A DNA stretch of 64,000 nucleotides, from contig JAKLGA010000021.1 in NCBI GenBank assembly GCA_022710975.1, forward strand, positions 1 to 64,000. Reading direction: 5' to 3'. A program made the position numbers and the translations under genes. Of the stretch, positions 1 through 9,138 are shown in pieces (within the stretch, counting starts at the first letter, position 1; each line of letters starts with the position of its first letter). The stretch comes from Myxococcota bacterium (GTDB lineage: Bacteria; Myxococcota; B64-G9). The notes below the pieces were generated by a model. That model did no database searches. It had not been told where the DNA came from and saw nothing but the letters and a program-made list of their open reading frames with translations.

Positions 1-84
1 ACAAGTGCGCCGATAGTCGCCCAACTCTACTTGCGAAAACTCGGTCGATAGGTCCGGGATCGTGAGGTTCATCCACCGGTTTGA

Positions 85-417
85 TCACATCTCGAGCTTC
101 AAGGGAAGATGTGAGGGATCTTTAGCCGGCCGGTCGCCCCTACGGGACGGGTCGATCAACACGATGCCATGCAGGTGATTCGGCATGACGACCCAGTCGT
201 CCATTTCGATTTCGTCCCGCAACGTCGCGGACAATCGCCATTCGTCATCGACGATGCGCCCGATCTGGTTCAACCGCATCGCCCCGTCCACCACCTCGCC
301 AAATAGATTCTCGCGGTCCTTGGCGCAGACCGTCACGAAGTACGCCCCGGCCTGGGTGTAGTCGTAGCCGCGCAGGCGGATCGAGCGGCGGTGGTGGCGG
401 GAAGGGTCGAACCTCAT
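85..417 (-). pseudogene. Truncated REP-associated (IS200/IS605-like) Y1 transposase
   Basis: The reading frame encodes 110 residues that look like the first half of a REP-associated tyrosine transposase (TnpA_REP/RAYT). It has an Arg-rich start, the strand ending ITVTVC-like (FVTVC at about 27-31) and the metal-binding HUH core MPNHLHG with H81 and H83. After RRGDRPAKD the family sequence stops and an unrelated tail PSHLPLKLEM ends the frame. The C-terminal helix that carries the catalytic tyrosine is missing, so the protein should be inactive. I chose the ATG at 417 because a GGAGG motif lies about 9 nt upstream; a longer in-frame extension has no family similarity. It may be an allele broken by deletion or frameshift. 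Confidence 0.75.
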
Positions 418-508
418 GCATGCGCCTCCAGCCTGGCCTTGGCGGCCTTCTCGCGGTCTAAGGCCCCGGCTGACAGGTGCCAGCCGCCTGCATCCCCCTG
501 GAGCAGCG

Positions 509-1036
509 TCACCCACCGAAGCCGATGCGACCCTTCGGTCTCTCCGGGGGAGCCATGAGCCCACGGATGGCGTCGAAGACGACCTTGAACTGGGCGTCTA
601 CCTTCTTCTCGAGCTCGACCAGCTTGCGGGCCATCTCGGCGTTCGACTGGAGCAGCTGGCGGAGGTGAACGAACGCACGCATGATGTCGATGTTCACCTG
701 GACCGCCCGGGGGCTGCGCAGCACGCTCGAGAGCATGGCCACGCCCTGCTCGGTGAAGGCGAAGGGCAGGTACTTGCTGTGCTGGCCTCGCCCAGGCCTG
801 GCGTCTTCGTCTAAGGTGCCAACTTGGCACCTTAGAACCCTAGCCTCCTCGGCCTCGAGCTGAAACATGAAGTCGGCAGGGAAACGCGCGAGGTTTCGCC
901 GGACAGCGCGGTTGAGGACCTTGGTCTCGACCCCGTAGAGCTCCGCCAGATCGGAATCGAGCATCACCTTGTGCCCGCGCAAGAAGAGGATCGCCCGTTC
1001 GATGCGCTCGATCGGAACAAGAGTCAGCTCGCCCAT
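509..1036 (-). CDS. ORF6N domain DNA-binding protein
   Basis: This 175-residue protein matches the ORF6N (KilA-N-like) family, which is common in phages and in mobile or accessory DNA and is thought to bind DNA. The diagnostic block runs from about residue 10 to 125: [20 protein letters not shown], a basic helix ending [10 protein letters not shown], then [15 protein letters not shown] and [12 protein letters not shown]. The C-terminal third is a charged helix that could be a short coiled coil. The ATG at 1036 follows a GGGAGGG ribosome-binding site; the longer open frame upstream is not family-like. Its neighbour is a dead transposase, which fits an accessory-DNA remnant. The regulatory target is unknown. 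Confidence 0.85.
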   Translation of the reverse strand: MGELTLVPIERIERAILFLRGHKVMLDSDLAELYGVETKVLNRAVRRNLARFPADFMFQLEAEEARVLRCQVGTLDEDARPGRGQHSKYLPFAFTEQGVAMLSSVLRSPRAVQVNIDIMRAFVHLRQLLQSNAEMARKLVELEKKVDAQFKVVFDAIRGLMAPPERPKGRIGFGG

Positions 1037-1384
1037 CGATCCCTCCCGGTATCGCGGTTGGCAGGCCACCGAGTGAAGGCGGCTAGCAAGACACGCGCCA
1101 TGGAAGGTGGGGACGGCGTTCGAGGGGCCGACCGCAGCAGGAGTCGCGAATTCTCGGCCGGTTGGACCACGTGCCTCGCTCCTGAAGGCCCTCGGCTTAC
1201 GACCCAGGCCGGCCTGCCTGTGTCCGGATTCCGGACACGGTGCCCGAGAAATCCGGACACGAGCAAGGTGCTGGTGGCGCCGGAGCGTTGGCCGAGCCCG
1301 CGTGTGTGGATCGCTCAGGGCATTTCTCAAAGAGGTGGCGACAGGCAGGAGGGCGAACGGTTAGCACGGTCCGCGCGGGCGGGG
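1037..1384. other. Gene-free interval between ORF6N and secreted-protein genes
   Basis: No convincing gene lies here. The interval holds the upstream region of the ORF6N gene and the downstream side of the next minus-strand gene. The notable structure is the GTGTCCGGA inverted repeat at 1220-1238 with a third half-site at 1252-1260, listed separately. Confidence 0.6.
1220..1260. repeat. GTGTCCGGA inverted repeat plus third half-site
   Basis: The sequence GTGTCCGGA (1220-1228), one T, then TCCGGACAC (1230-1238) is a perfect 9-bp inverted repeat. A further TCCGGACAC stands at 1252-1260, 22 bp from the previous copy, that is about two helical turns. It lies some 185 bp upstream of the ORF6N start on the minus strand. 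The geometry fits an operator for a dimeric regulator, but no bound protein can be named. Confidence 0.5.
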
Positions 1385-2011
1385 TCAGCCGGCCAGCTCC
1401 TTGATCAGCTTGTAGAGCCTCTGGCCGCGCTCGAGCGCGGCCCTGCCGACCTGGCCGGCCGGGCTGCCATCCACGGGCCGGTCCCGGGTCGCGCTCTGCT
1501 CGCCCCCGTCGTAGTTCCTCAGGATCACCCGCACCACCTTGCCCTTCTCGAAGTAGACCCGCAGCTCGGAGGGCGGGGGGCAGGACTCGCTCATGGCGCC
1601 GCAGGCGTGGGTGCCGGTCAGGAAGGCGAAGAACAGGGTCCCGTCGGGCCGGTAGTAGTAGGTCTCGGTCGAGGGGCCCACGGCCGGCTCGGTGCGGGTC
1701 TTCTTGATGCGCCGGGGCTCGAACACCTCGGCGTAGGGGTCGCGCTCGAGGTCGGCCTGGCTCGGGCCGCGGTAGTGGACCACGTACTCCAGCGGGTTCT
1801 GGCCGCCGCCCAGGGCGAACTCGGCCTTGGGGAGCCGCTGGGCCCCGTCCGCGCCCTCGGCCGCGTCCTCGACCGCCTTGAACTCCGCGCGGATGCCCTC
1901 GATGACCTTCTCCACCCCCGCGGGCGCCCCGGCCCGGGCCGGGAGCGACCAGGCGAGGAGCAGGCAGGCCAGGCTGGCGAGGCCGAGTCGGGAGACGGTG
2001 CGCGCGGGCAT
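1385..2011 (-). CDS. Secreted protein of unknown function
   Basis: I do not recognise this 208-residue protein. It starts with a clear Sec signal peptide (basic MPARTVSR, hydrophobic core, then LPARAGA cleavage-like site near residue 28). The mature part is hydrophilic, contains a PDGTLFFAF strand segment and a CGAMSESC pair of cysteines that could form a disulfide, and ends in a basic helix. The ATG at 2011 has an AGGA-type ribosome-binding site; an in-frame start 14 codons earlier would put the signal peptide internally. It stands alone between a gene-free interval and the divergent RCC1 gene. A periplasmic or secreted location is inferred. Confidence 0.75.
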   Translation of the reverse strand: MPARTVSRLGLASLACLLLAWSLPARAGAPAGVEKVIEGIRAEFKAVEDAAEGADGAQRLPKAEFALGGGQNPLEYVVHYRGPSQADLERDPYAEVFEPRRIKKTRTEPAVGPSTETYYYRPDGTLFFAFLTGTHACGAMSESCPPPSELRVYFEKGKVVRVILRNYDGGEQSATRDRPVDGSPAGQVGRAALERGQRLYKLIKELAG

Positions 2012-2151
2012 CGAGGTTCCTTTCCGGTTCGGACGGCCGGGCCATTGTAGCACCGGCCTGCACGGAGGGTAGATCTGGCGTTCTCCCCCGCGGGCTGGTA
2101 GGGATCTCGCTGTCAGCCCTCGCAGCAGATCTCGGATGGGGGAGGTGAGAC

Positions 2152-3594
2152 ATGCGCTTTCGTGGAGGCTGGAACCTCGGGCTGGGCGCGCTGCTCGCGC
2201 TGGGCCTGCTCGGCGGCTGCAGCGACAGCACCTCGGCGTCCGACGACGGCGGGCAGGACGGCGTCGACGGCGCGGACGACGGCGGGCAGGACGGCGGGGA
2301 GGGCGACCTCCCGGACGCCGCCGACGGCGCGGACACCACCCCGGGCTGCGGCAACGGCGTGGCCGAGGAGAACGAGAGCTGTGACGGCGAGGACCTCCGG
2401 GGGCAGACCTGCGCGGGCCTGGGCTACACCGGCGGCGAGCTGGCCTGCAGCGAGTGCAAGCTCGACCGCACCGGCTGCGCGAGCGCGTGCGACAACGATC
2501 TGTGCGAGACCGGCGAGACGGCCACGAGCTGCTCGGCCGACTGCGGCGCGCGGGACGTCGCCTGCGGCACGTTCCACACCTGCGCGGTGCGCAACGACGG
2601 CACGCTGTGGTGCTGGGGCGGCGAGGCCGGGCTCCAGGCGGGCGGCATGGGCAGGACGTCGGTCCCCCGGCCCGTCCCGGGCATCACCGGCGCCAGCCAG
2701 GTGTGCGCCGGCGAGGGGCACACCTGCGTGCTGATCGGCAGCGGGGTGCGCTGCTTCGGGCGGAACGGCTTCGGCGAGGCGGGCCAGCACCCCGGCCAGG
2801 CCTTCGTGTTCCCGCCGGCGGTGGTGCCCGGGCTGGAGCAGGGGGTCACCGGCATCTCCTGCGGCCGGTTCCACACCTGCGCCAAGGGCGACGGCAAGGT
2901 CACCTGCTGGGGGCGGAACGACTCGGGCCAGGCCGGCGCCCCGCGCACCGTGCGCCTGCACACCCCGGTGGAGACCGCCATGCCGGAGGTGGTCGGCGTC
3001 GCCACCGGCGGCCGGCACACCTGCGCCTCCTCGGGGGTCTCCGCGGTCTACTGCTGGGGGTACGGCGCCGAAGGCGCCCTGGGGAGCGGGGTGGGCGAGT
3101 GGACCACGGCGCCCGGCGCCAGCCTCCTGCCCGACACCAACGGCCAGGTGGGCGCCGGGGACCGGCACGCCTGCGCGAACCGCTTCAGCCTGGGGGGCGA
3201 GGATCCCGCGTTGTACTGCTGGGGGGCCAACGAGTATGGCCAGGTGGGCCAGCCCGCGGGGGCGCCGGTGCTCAGCCCGCAGCTCGTGCAGATGCCCAGC
3301 GCCTCCATGGTGGCCGGCGGCGCCGCGCACACCTGCGCCCTGCGCTTCCACGGGGTCTACTGCTGGGGGCGGAACGACGCAGGCCAGCTCGGCGACGGCA
3401 CCACCACCTCGACCCACGTGCCCAGGGAGATCGCCCTGGACGCCCGCAGCCTCTCGGTCGGGGAGTCCCACACCTGCGTGGTGCTGCGCGACGACCTGAC
3501 CGTCCGCTGCTGGGGCAGCAACCTGCAGCATCAGCTCGGCATCGGCTCCGCCGACCGCCAGAGCCTGATCCCGGTCGAGCCGGTGGGGCTGTGA
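2152..3594 (+). CDS. RCC1-repeat surface lipoprotein
   Basis: A 480-residue lipoprotein. The lipobox LLGGC gives a lipidated Cys23, followed by an Asp/Gly-rich linker (about 24-60) and a cysteine-rich segment with CGNGVAEENESCDG (about 63-120). The rest is a seven-bladed-propeller-type RCC1 repeat array; each blade has the pattern G..HTCA...G...CWG (for example HTCAVRNDGTLWCWGG), with paired cysteines typical of myxobacterial versions. RCC1 domains in these bacteria are probably protein-interaction scaffolds at the cell surface, not nucleotide exchangers. The ATG at 2152 follows GGGGGAGG. The next gene starts 12 nt after the stop, so the two are probably co-transcribed. Partner unknown. Confidence 0.88.
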   Translation: MRFRGGWNLGLGALLALGLLGGCSDSTSASDDGGQDGVDGADDGGQDGGEGDLPDAADGADTTPGCGNGVAEENESCDGEDLRGQTCAGLGYTGGELACSECKLDRTGCASACDNDLCETGETATSCSADCGARDVACGTFHTCAVRNDGTLWCWGGEAGLQAGGMGRTSVPRPVPGITGASQVCAGEGHTCVLIGSGVRCFGRNGFGEAGQHPGQAFVFPPAVVPGLEQGVTGISCGRFHTCAKGDGKVTCWGRNDSGQAGAPRTVRLHTPVETAMPEVVGVATGGRHTCASSGVSAVYCWGYGAEGALGSGVGEWTTAPGASLLPDTNGQVGAGDRHACANRFSLGGEDPALYCWGANEYGQVGQPAGAPVLSPQLVQMPSASMVAGGAAHTCALRFHGVYCWGRNDAGQLGDGTTTSTHVPREIALDARSLSVGESHTCVVLRDDLTVRCWGSNLQHQLGIGSADRQSLIPVEPVGL

Positions 3595-3605
3595 GGAGGC
3601 ACACC

Positions 3606-4490
3606 ATGCGCACGCACGCGGACGTCCGTCCCGTCCTCCTCGGCGTGGTCCTGCTGGCCGCGGTCCTGCTGCCCGCGGGGGAGGCGCGCGCGCTCTGCGG
3701 GAACCAGATCGTGGAGCCCGGGGAGGAGTGCGATCGGGGCTGGGTCAACGACTGCTGCACCGATGACTGCCGGATCGCAGGCGAGGACAGCTTCTGCGGT
3801 GACGGGTGCGTGGGTGGAATCGAGGAGTGCGACGAGGGTACCCGGAACTCCGATGAGGCGCCGGACCGATGCCGGTCCGACTGCACCCCGCCCCGCTGCG
3901 GTGACGGGGTGACGGACGCGGGCGAGCAGTGCGATGACGGCCCCAAGAACAGCGACATCGTCCCGGACGCCTGCCGGCCGAGCTGCGAGCTCCCGCGCTG
4001 CGGGGACGGGCTCCGGGACAGCGCCGAGATGTGCGATCTCGGCGACGAGGAGAACGGCCAGCCGGGCTCGGCCTGCAGCGCCGCCTGCGCGCTGGCCGGG
4101 TGCGGCAACGGCACGCTGGACACGGGCGAGGTGTGCGACGACCACAACCCGGACAGCGACGACGGCTGCCTGGGTACCTGCATCCCCAACACCTGCGGCG
4201 ACGGCTTCGCCAACCGGGACGTGACCCCGGATCTCCTCATCGAGGAGGTCTGCGACGGGGCGAGCTGCCGCTACGACTGCGGCCAGGACCTCGCCCGGTG
4301 CGGGGACGGCGTCACCCAGCAGGGCGAGGGCTGCGATCTGGGCGCGGCCAACTCGAACCAGCCCAACGCCGCCTGCCGCGTGGACTGCCAGCCCGCCCGC
4401 TGCGGGGACGGCGTCGTGGACGATCTAGCCGACCCGCCAGAGGAGTGCGACCGCTCGGGCCTCTGCCTGGCCGACTGCCGCCGGCCGTGA
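3606..4490 (+). CDS. Exported Myxococcus cysteine-rich repeat protein
   Basis: A 294-residue exported protein with a signal peptide (hydrophobic core about 8-27, cleavage near GEARA-LC) and about eight tandem cysteine-rich repeats of the form CGDGv.d.GEqCDdG..NSd..pd.CR..C, the Myxococcus cysteine-rich/DUF4215-type repeat. Cysteines occur in even, disulfide-like spacing and no catalytic domain is visible, so the role is probably structural or adhesive outside the cell. There is no membrane anchor or sorting tail. The ATG at 3606 follows GAGGAGG that overlaps the stop of the RCC1 gene, which supports an operon and translational coupling. Confidence 0.85.
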   Translation: MRTHADVRPVLLGVVLLAAVLLPAGEARALCGNQIVEPGEECDRGWVNDCCTDDCRIAGEDSFCGDGCVGGIEECDEGTRNSDEAPDRCRSDCTPPRCGDGVTDAGEQCDDGPKNSDIVPDACRPSCELPRCGDGLRDSAEMCDLGDEENGQPGSACSAACALAGCGNGTLDTGEVCDDHNPDSDDGCLGTCIPNTCGDGFANRDVTPDLLIEEVCDGASCRYDCGQDLARCGDGVTQQGEGCDLGAANSNQPNAACRVDCQPARCGDGVVDDLADPPEECDRSGLCLADCRRP

Positions 4491-4575
4491 GCGCCCCCCC
4501 TGGCCGGGCTTGCGCCGCTGCCCGGGCTGTGGCCTCCTTCAGCCTGGACGTCCGCAAGCCCGGAGGGAACCCGCG

Positions 4576-7308
4576 ATGATCCAGACGCTCCTTGCCCTGG
4601 TGCTGCTGGCCGCGCCCGCGCTGACCGCCGCCCCTCCCAGGGCGCCCAGGCCCTTCACCCTCGGCCCGTCGGTCGAGGGCCTGACCGAGTACCGCCTGCC
4701 GAACGGCCTCAGGGTGCTGCTCGTGCCGGACGCGTCGCAGCCGACCACGACGGTGAACCTGACCGTGTTCGTCGGCAGCCGGCACGAGGGCTACGGCGAG
4801 AAGGGCATGGCGCACCTGTTCGAGCACATGCTGTTCAAGCGCACCAAGCGCTTCAAGTCGATCAAGGACGAGCTCACCCGCCTGGGCGGCTTCGCCAACG
4901 GCTCGACCTGGTACGACCGCACCAACTACTTCGAGATCTTCCCGGCCGACGACGCCAAGCTGCGCCGCGCCCTGGAGCTGGAGGCCGAGCGGCTGCGCCG
5001 CGCGATCATCTCGCGCGATGAGCTGGCCACCGAGATGGGGGTGGTGAAGAACGAGCTCGACATGGGCGAGAACGATCCGCAGAACGTGCTGATCGAGCGC
5101 GTCCTGTCGACCGCCTTCCTGTGGCATAACTACGGCGACAGCACCATCGGTCCGGCCAGCGACGTCGAGGGGGTGCCCAACGAGCGGCTGCTCCGCTGGT
5201 ACGAGACCTACTACCAGCCCGACAACGCCCTGCTCATCGTGGCCGGCAAGTTCGATCCGCAGCGGGCGCTCAAGCACATCGCCGCGACCTTCGGCCGCAT
5301 CCCCAGGCCCCGGCGCCAGCTGCCGGCCACCTACACCCGGGAGCCCGCGCAGGACGGCGAGCGCGCCGTGACGGTGCGCCGCGTGGGCGGCACGCCGCTG
5401 CTCCTGGCCGCCTACCACGTCCCGGCCGGGACCGATCCCGACTACGCGGCCATCGACGTGCTCGAGCGCATCCTGGGCGAGGCGCCCGCGGGCCGGCTGC
5501 ACAAGGCCCTGGTGGAGACCAAGCTGGCGGCCAGGGTGAGCTGCACCAACTACCAGCTGCGCGAGCCCGGGGTGTTCTACTGCCAGGCCGAGCTGCAGGC
5601 CAAGGACCCGGTGGCCCCGGTCCGGGACGGCATGCTGGCGGTCCTCGAGGGGCTGGCGCAGAAGCCGGTCACGCCCGAGGAGGTGGAGCGGGCCAGGACC
5701 AGCCTGCTCAAGCAGATCGAGCTCCTGCTCAACAGCTCCGAGCGCGTGGGCATCGTCCTGTCGGAGTTCGCCGCCATGGGCGACTGGCGCATGCTCTTCG
5801 TGCACCGCGATCGGATCGAGAAGGTGACCGTGGAGGACGTGATGCGGGTGGCCGGCCGCTACCTCCAGTCCGCCAACCGCACCCAGGGAGAGTACGTGCC
5901 CTCCGAGCAGCCCGCGCGAGCCGAGATCCCCGCCGTGGTCGATCTCGGACCGGTGCTGGCGGGCTACGCGGGCAAGCAGGCCCTGGTCGCCGGCGAGGTG
6001 TTCGAGGCCACGCCCGGGAACATCGAGGCGCGCACCGCCCGCAGCAGCCTGCCCGGCGGGCTGAAGCTGGCGCTGCTGTCCAAGAAGACCCGCGGGGAGA
6101 CGGTGAGGGCGTTGCTGCGGCTGCGCTACGGGACGGAGAAGAGCCTGACCGGCAAGGGCGCCGTGGGCGACCTCGCCGCGCAGATGCTGCTGCGCGGCAC
6201 GAAGACCCGGACCCGCCAGCAGATCAAGGACCAGCTCGACAAGCTCAAGGCCGAGGTGGAGGTGAACGCGCACGGGCAGGGGCTGGACGTGACGATCGAG
6301 GTGCGCCGGCCCGAGCTGGCGGCGACGCTCGAGCTCGTCGCCGAGTGCCTGAAGGCCCCGACCTTCGACCCCCGGGAGCTCGAGGAGCTGCGCCGCGAGG
6401 TGCTGGCCGGCCTCCAGCAGCAGCAGGACGACCCCATGCAGGTGGCGCTCACCGGGCTCGGCCGCCTGGTGGCCAAGTACCCCAAGGGTCATCCCTACGA
6501 CACCCCGACCTTCCAGGAGCAGATCGCCGAGACCCAGGCCGTCACCCTCGAGGCGGTGAAGGCCTTCCACGCCGCCTTCTACGGCGCCCAGGATGGGCTG
6601 CTGGCCGTGGTCGGCGACTTCGAACCCCAGGCGCTCCAGGCCCAGCTCGTCGCGCTGCTCGGCGGCTGGAAGGCCCCCGAGGCCTACCAGCGCATCCCCG
6701 CGCCGCTCCAGGCGCACGCGGTGGAGGACCTGATCGTCCCGATCAAGGACAAGCCCATGGCCTGCCTGGTGGCCGCGGTGACGTTCGCGCTGCGCGACGA
6801 TCAGCCCGACTACCCGGCCCTGGAGCTGGCCAACTACCTGCTCGGCGGGGGGTTCATGAACGGCCGGGTGACCAAGCGCCTGCGCGAGAAGGAGGGCTTC
6901 TCCTACGGCGCGGGCACGTTCCTGAACGCGTCCGCGTGGGAGGAGCGGGGCTTCCTCGGCGGCTACGCCATCTTTGGCACCGCCAACACCGCCGAGGTGG
7001 AGCGCGCCTTCCGCGAGGAGCTGGAGAAGGCGGTGGCCGGCGGGTTCACCGCCGAGGAGCTCAAGCTCGGCCGGGAGGGGCTGCTCAAGGAGCGCGAGCA
7101 GACGCGGGCCATGGACGACGCGCTGGCCCGGGATCTCGTCGGCCAGCTCGAGCTCGGCCGCACCATGGCCTTCGAGGCCGCCATCGACGCGCGGCTCGCC
7201 GCCCTCGGCCTGGAGGAGATCGCGGCGGCCCTGAAGAAGTACGTCGACCCCGGGCGCCTGTCCGTGCTCAAGGCCGGCGACCTCGCGGCTCCGGCCGCCG
7301 AGCCCTGA
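4576..7308 (+). CDS. M16-family zinc metalloprotease (two fused M16 units)
   Basis: A 910-residue exported protease of the pitrilysin/insulinase (M16) family. A signal peptide covers about 1-19. The N-terminal unit has the inverted zinc motif HLFEH (H80, E83, H84), with the third ligand E160 in VVKNELD exactly 76 residues later, the usual spacing. The C-terminal unit (about 475-900) lacks HxxEH but keeps the R/Y substrate motif in RLREKEGFSYG. This active-plus-inactive arrangement makes the clamshell chamber that digests peptides. It probably acts in the periplasm. The ATG at 4576 follows GGAGG; the cupin gene starts 9 nt after the stop. Confidence 0.92.
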   Translation: MIQTLLALVLLAAPALTAAPPRAPRPFTLGPSVEGLTEYRLPNGLRVLLVPDASQPTTTVNLTVFVGSRHEGYGEKGMAHLFEHMLFKRTKRFKSIKDELTRLGGFANGSTWYDRTNYFEIFPADDAKLRRALELEAERLRRAIISRDELATEMGVVKNELDMGENDPQNVLIERVLSTAFLWHNYGDSTIGPASDVEGVPNERLLRWYETYYQPDNALLIVAGKFDPQRALKHIAATFGRIPRPRRQLPATYTREPAQDGERAVTVRRVGGTPLLLAAYHVPAGTDPDYAAIDVLERILGEAPAGRLHKALVETKLAARVSCTNYQLREPGVFYCQAELQAKDPVAPVRDGMLAVLEGLAQKPVTPEEVERARTSLLKQIELLLNSSERVGIVLSEFAAMGDWRMLFVHRDRIEKVTVEDVMRVAGRYLQSANRTQGEYVPSEQPARAEIPAVVDLGPVLAGYAGKQALVAGEVFEATPGNIEARTARSSLPGGLKLALLSKKTRGETVRALLRLRYGTEKSLTGKGAVGDLAAQMLLRGTKTRTRQQIKDQLDKLKAEVEVNAHGQGLDVTIEVRRPELAATLELVAECLKAPTFDPRELEELRREVLAGLQQQQDDPMQVALTGLGRLVAKYPKGHPYDTPTFQEQIAETQAVTLEAVKAFHAAFYGAQDGLLAVVGDFEPQALQAQLVALLGGWKAPEAYQRIPAPLQAHAVEDLIVPIKDKPMACLVAAVTFALRDDQPDYPALELANYLLGGGFMNGRVTKRLREKEGFSYGAGTFLNASAWEERGFLGGYAIFGTANTAEVERAFREELEKAVAGGFTAEELKLGREGLLKEREQTRAMDDALARDLVGQLELGRTMAFEAAIDARLAALGLEEIAAALKKYVDPGRLSVLKAGDLAAPAAEP

Positions 7309-7317
7309 GGTCCCGCC

Positions 7318-7680
7318 GTGCCGACCCTCATCGACGCGCCCGCGGTGATCACCGCCGCGGGCAGCCCGCCCAAGCGCATCGAGGAGTACGCGGGCCGGGT
7401 GCGCACGCACGGCGCCGCTTTCAGCGTGGCCCGCATGCAGAGCCCCTGCGGCTGGAGCGAGCCCGGCCAGCGGCCCGAGTTCGACGAGCTGAGCCTGGTG
7501 CTGCGGGGCGAGCTGCGCGTGGAGCACGAGTCCGGCGCGCTCGTGGTGCGGGCGGGCCAGGCCGTGCTGGCGCAGCGGGGCGAGTGGGTGCGCTACTCGA
7601 CCCCGGGCCCCGAGGGCGCCGAGTACCTGGCCGTGTGCCTGCCGGCCTTCTCCCCCGACCTCGTCCACCGCGACGGCTGA
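7318..7680 (+). CDS. Small cupin-domain protein
   Basis: A 120-residue protein with a single cupin barrel: RPEFDELSLVLRGELRVE corresponds to motif 1 and the segment around GEWVRYSTPG to motif 2. The metal-binding histidines expected in motif 1 are replaced by acidic residues, so a canonical metal-dependent enzyme is unlikely; a ligand-binding or EutQ-like role is possible. No signal peptide is seen, so it is cytoplasmic. The GTG start at 7318 comes 9 nt after the M16 stop, implying co-transcription although the two products would be in different compartments. A strong hairpin follows the gene. Confidence 0.75.
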   Translation: MPTLIDAPAVITAAGSPPKRIEEYAGRVRTHGAAFSVARMQSPCGWSEPGQRPEFDELSLVLRGELRVEHESGALVVRAGQAVLAQRGEWVRYSTPGPEGAEYLAVCLPAFSPDLVHRDG

Positions 7681-7694
7681 GCCCTCGTCCTCCC

Positions 7695-7712
7695 CGCGCC
7701 AGAGCTGGCGCG
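7695..7712. terminator. Hairpin between convergent genes
   Basis: CGCGCCAG (7695-7702) pairs perfectly with CTGGCGCG (7705-7712) across a 2-nt loop, and flanking CCTCCCC/GGGAGG can extend the stem. It sits between the convergent cupin gene and the minus-strand secreted-protein gene, so it may end transcription from both sides. No U-tract follows, so intrinsic termination is uncertain. Confidence 0.5.
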
Positions 7713-7722
7713 AACGGGAGGG

Positions 7723-8484
7723 TCACTCGGCGGGCCGGAAGCGGGCGCCCTCGAGGCGGGGGAGCGCGGGCGGGCCGGCCCGCTGGGCCTGCGGCGCGGC
7801 CATGCCGCGCAGGCGGCCGAGGGCCAGCGCCGGCTTGCCCAGGAGCGACCGGGGCCAGGCGTCCGGCCCGGCGAGCAGGACCTCGCCGTCCTGCAGCTCC
7901 AGGAGCGCGCCCGCCGGGCCCCTCCGCGCGGTCCCGCCCAGCAGCACCACCTGACCCTCCTGGCCCGCCAGGTCGGCCAGGCGCCGGACGGACTCGTCGA
8001 GGTCCGCCCGGCCCTGGATGCGCAGGCCGTGCAGCCTCAGGAGCTGGTAGATGCGGGCCTGGGCCGAGGGCCCTTCCTCTCCCTCGAGCAGCAGGAAGGT
8101 CACCCGGTGGCCCGCCAGCCGCCAGGGCGGCATGACCGGCTGGGTGTCGATCTGGCCGGCCTCCTCGTCGCGCAGGTAGAGGTGGATGTGGAAGGCGAGC
8201 CCGTCCCGGTCCGGGGCGGGGAAGCCCGAGGTCCAGCCGCCTCGGTGGGTGGGCTCGTGGGTCTTGTGGGCGTAGGAGAGCACGCAGCGCCCGGGCTGCA
8301 GGGCCTGGTCCGCGCTGAAGGCCGAGAGCTTGGGGAGCTCGCCCTTCAGCGCCTCGAGGTCCGCGGCCAGGGCGGCCAGGATGGGGGCGCAGGCCCTGGG
8401 CTGGCCGTTGTCCGCGCGCGCGGGGGGCGCGGCCGAGGGCCAGGCCAGGAGGGCGGCGAGGAGCCAGGGAGTGCGGGCGGGCAT
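7723..8484 (-). CDS. Secreted protein of unknown function
   Basis: I do not recognise a family for this 253-residue protein. It has a Sec signal peptide (MPARTPWLLAALLAW..., cleavage near ARA-D). The mature part contains CAPILAALAADLEAL, a FHIHLYLRDEE strand, a TFLLLEGEEG strand and an LGG-TARRG segment, giving an alpha/beta impression with two cysteines that may pair. The ATG at 8484 follows AGGAGG. It is the third gene of a minus-strand trio with a glycosidase-like lipoprotein and a GNAT protein (gaps 16 and 32 nt). Periplasmic location is inferred from the signal peptide. Confidence 0.72.
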   Translation of the reverse strand: MPARTPWLLAALLAWPSAAPPARADNGQPRACAPILAALAADLEALKGELPKLSAFSADQALQPGRCVLSYAHKTHEPTHRGGWTSGFPAPDRDGLAFHIHLYLRDEEAGQIDTQPVMPPWRLAGHRVTFLLLEGEEGPSAQARIYQLLRLHGLRIQGRADLDESVRRLADLAGQEGQVVLLGGTARRGPAGALLELQDGEVLLAGPDAWPRSLLGKPALALGRLRGMAAPQAQRAGPPALPRLEGARFRPAE

Positions 8485-8516
8485 GGCCAAACCTCCTGGA
8501 GGCGGTGGTCCTGCGC

Positions 8517-9122
8517 TCAGAGCGCCTTGCGCAGGCGCTGCTTGCCGGCCTTGCGCGGGCCCACCGGGTGGAAGCCGGCCTTGAGGAAGAGCGACTCGGT
8601 CCCGGTCCAGGCGAAGGCCGCCGGGATGGCGCTGCCGGCCCGCGTCGGGCGGACCGGGTAGGCCTCGACCAGGCGCGCTCGCCGGCGCTCGAGCGCGCGG
8701 AGCGCGCGCTCGAGCAGGGCGGTCGCCACCCCGCGGCCGCGCAGGCCCGGCTTGACGAAGAAGCACGGAATGGACCACACCCGCTCGGCGTCCTCACAGC
8801 GCAGGCTGGGGGCGCGGTCCAGCCGGGGGTAGTCCACCCGGCGGTCGAACGAGCACCAACCGACCGGCTCGCCGCCGAGGTAGGCCAGCACCCCGTGGGC
8901 CCGGCCCGAGCGGACCTGCTCGCGCAGGCGCGCGCGGGCGCAGGCGCCCTTGACCTCGGCCCACCGCTCGCCCCGCTCGAGGCGCCACCACTGGCACCAG
9001 CAGCCTCCGCAGGCGCCGTTCTGGCCGAAGAGGCGCTCGAGGTCGGGCCAGCGCGCGGGGGTGAGCTCGCGGGTGGTGAGCTTGCCGCCAGGCGCGGGGC
9101 CCGATTTCACCTTCTTCTCCAT
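8517..9122 (-). CDS. GNAT-family N-acetyltransferase
   Basis: A 201-residue cytoplasmic acetyltransferase of the GNAT fold. The acetyl-CoA pyrophosphate loop is LRGRGVATALLERAL in the C-terminal half, preceded by the strand VWSIPCFFVKPG. The N-terminal part has an unusual cysteine/tryptophan cluster CGGCWCQWW (about 38-46), which is shared by a subgroup of uncharacterised GNAT proteins and could bind metal or line the substrate pocket. The acceptor substrate cannot be inferred. The ATG at 9122 follows GGGAAGG, 16 nt after the stop of the glycosidase-like gene. Confidence 0.85.
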   Translation of the reverse strand: MEKKVKSGPAPGGKLTTRELTPARWPDLERLFGQNGACGGCWCQWWRLERGERWAEVKGACARARLREQVRSGRAHGVLAYLGGEPVGWCSFDRRVDYPRLDRAPSLRCEDAERVWSIPCFFVKPGLRGRGVATALLERALRALERRRARLVEAYPVRPTRAGSAIPAAFAWTGTESLFLKAGFHPVGPRKAGKQRLRKAL

Positions 9123-9138
9123 GTGCCACCTTCCCGGT

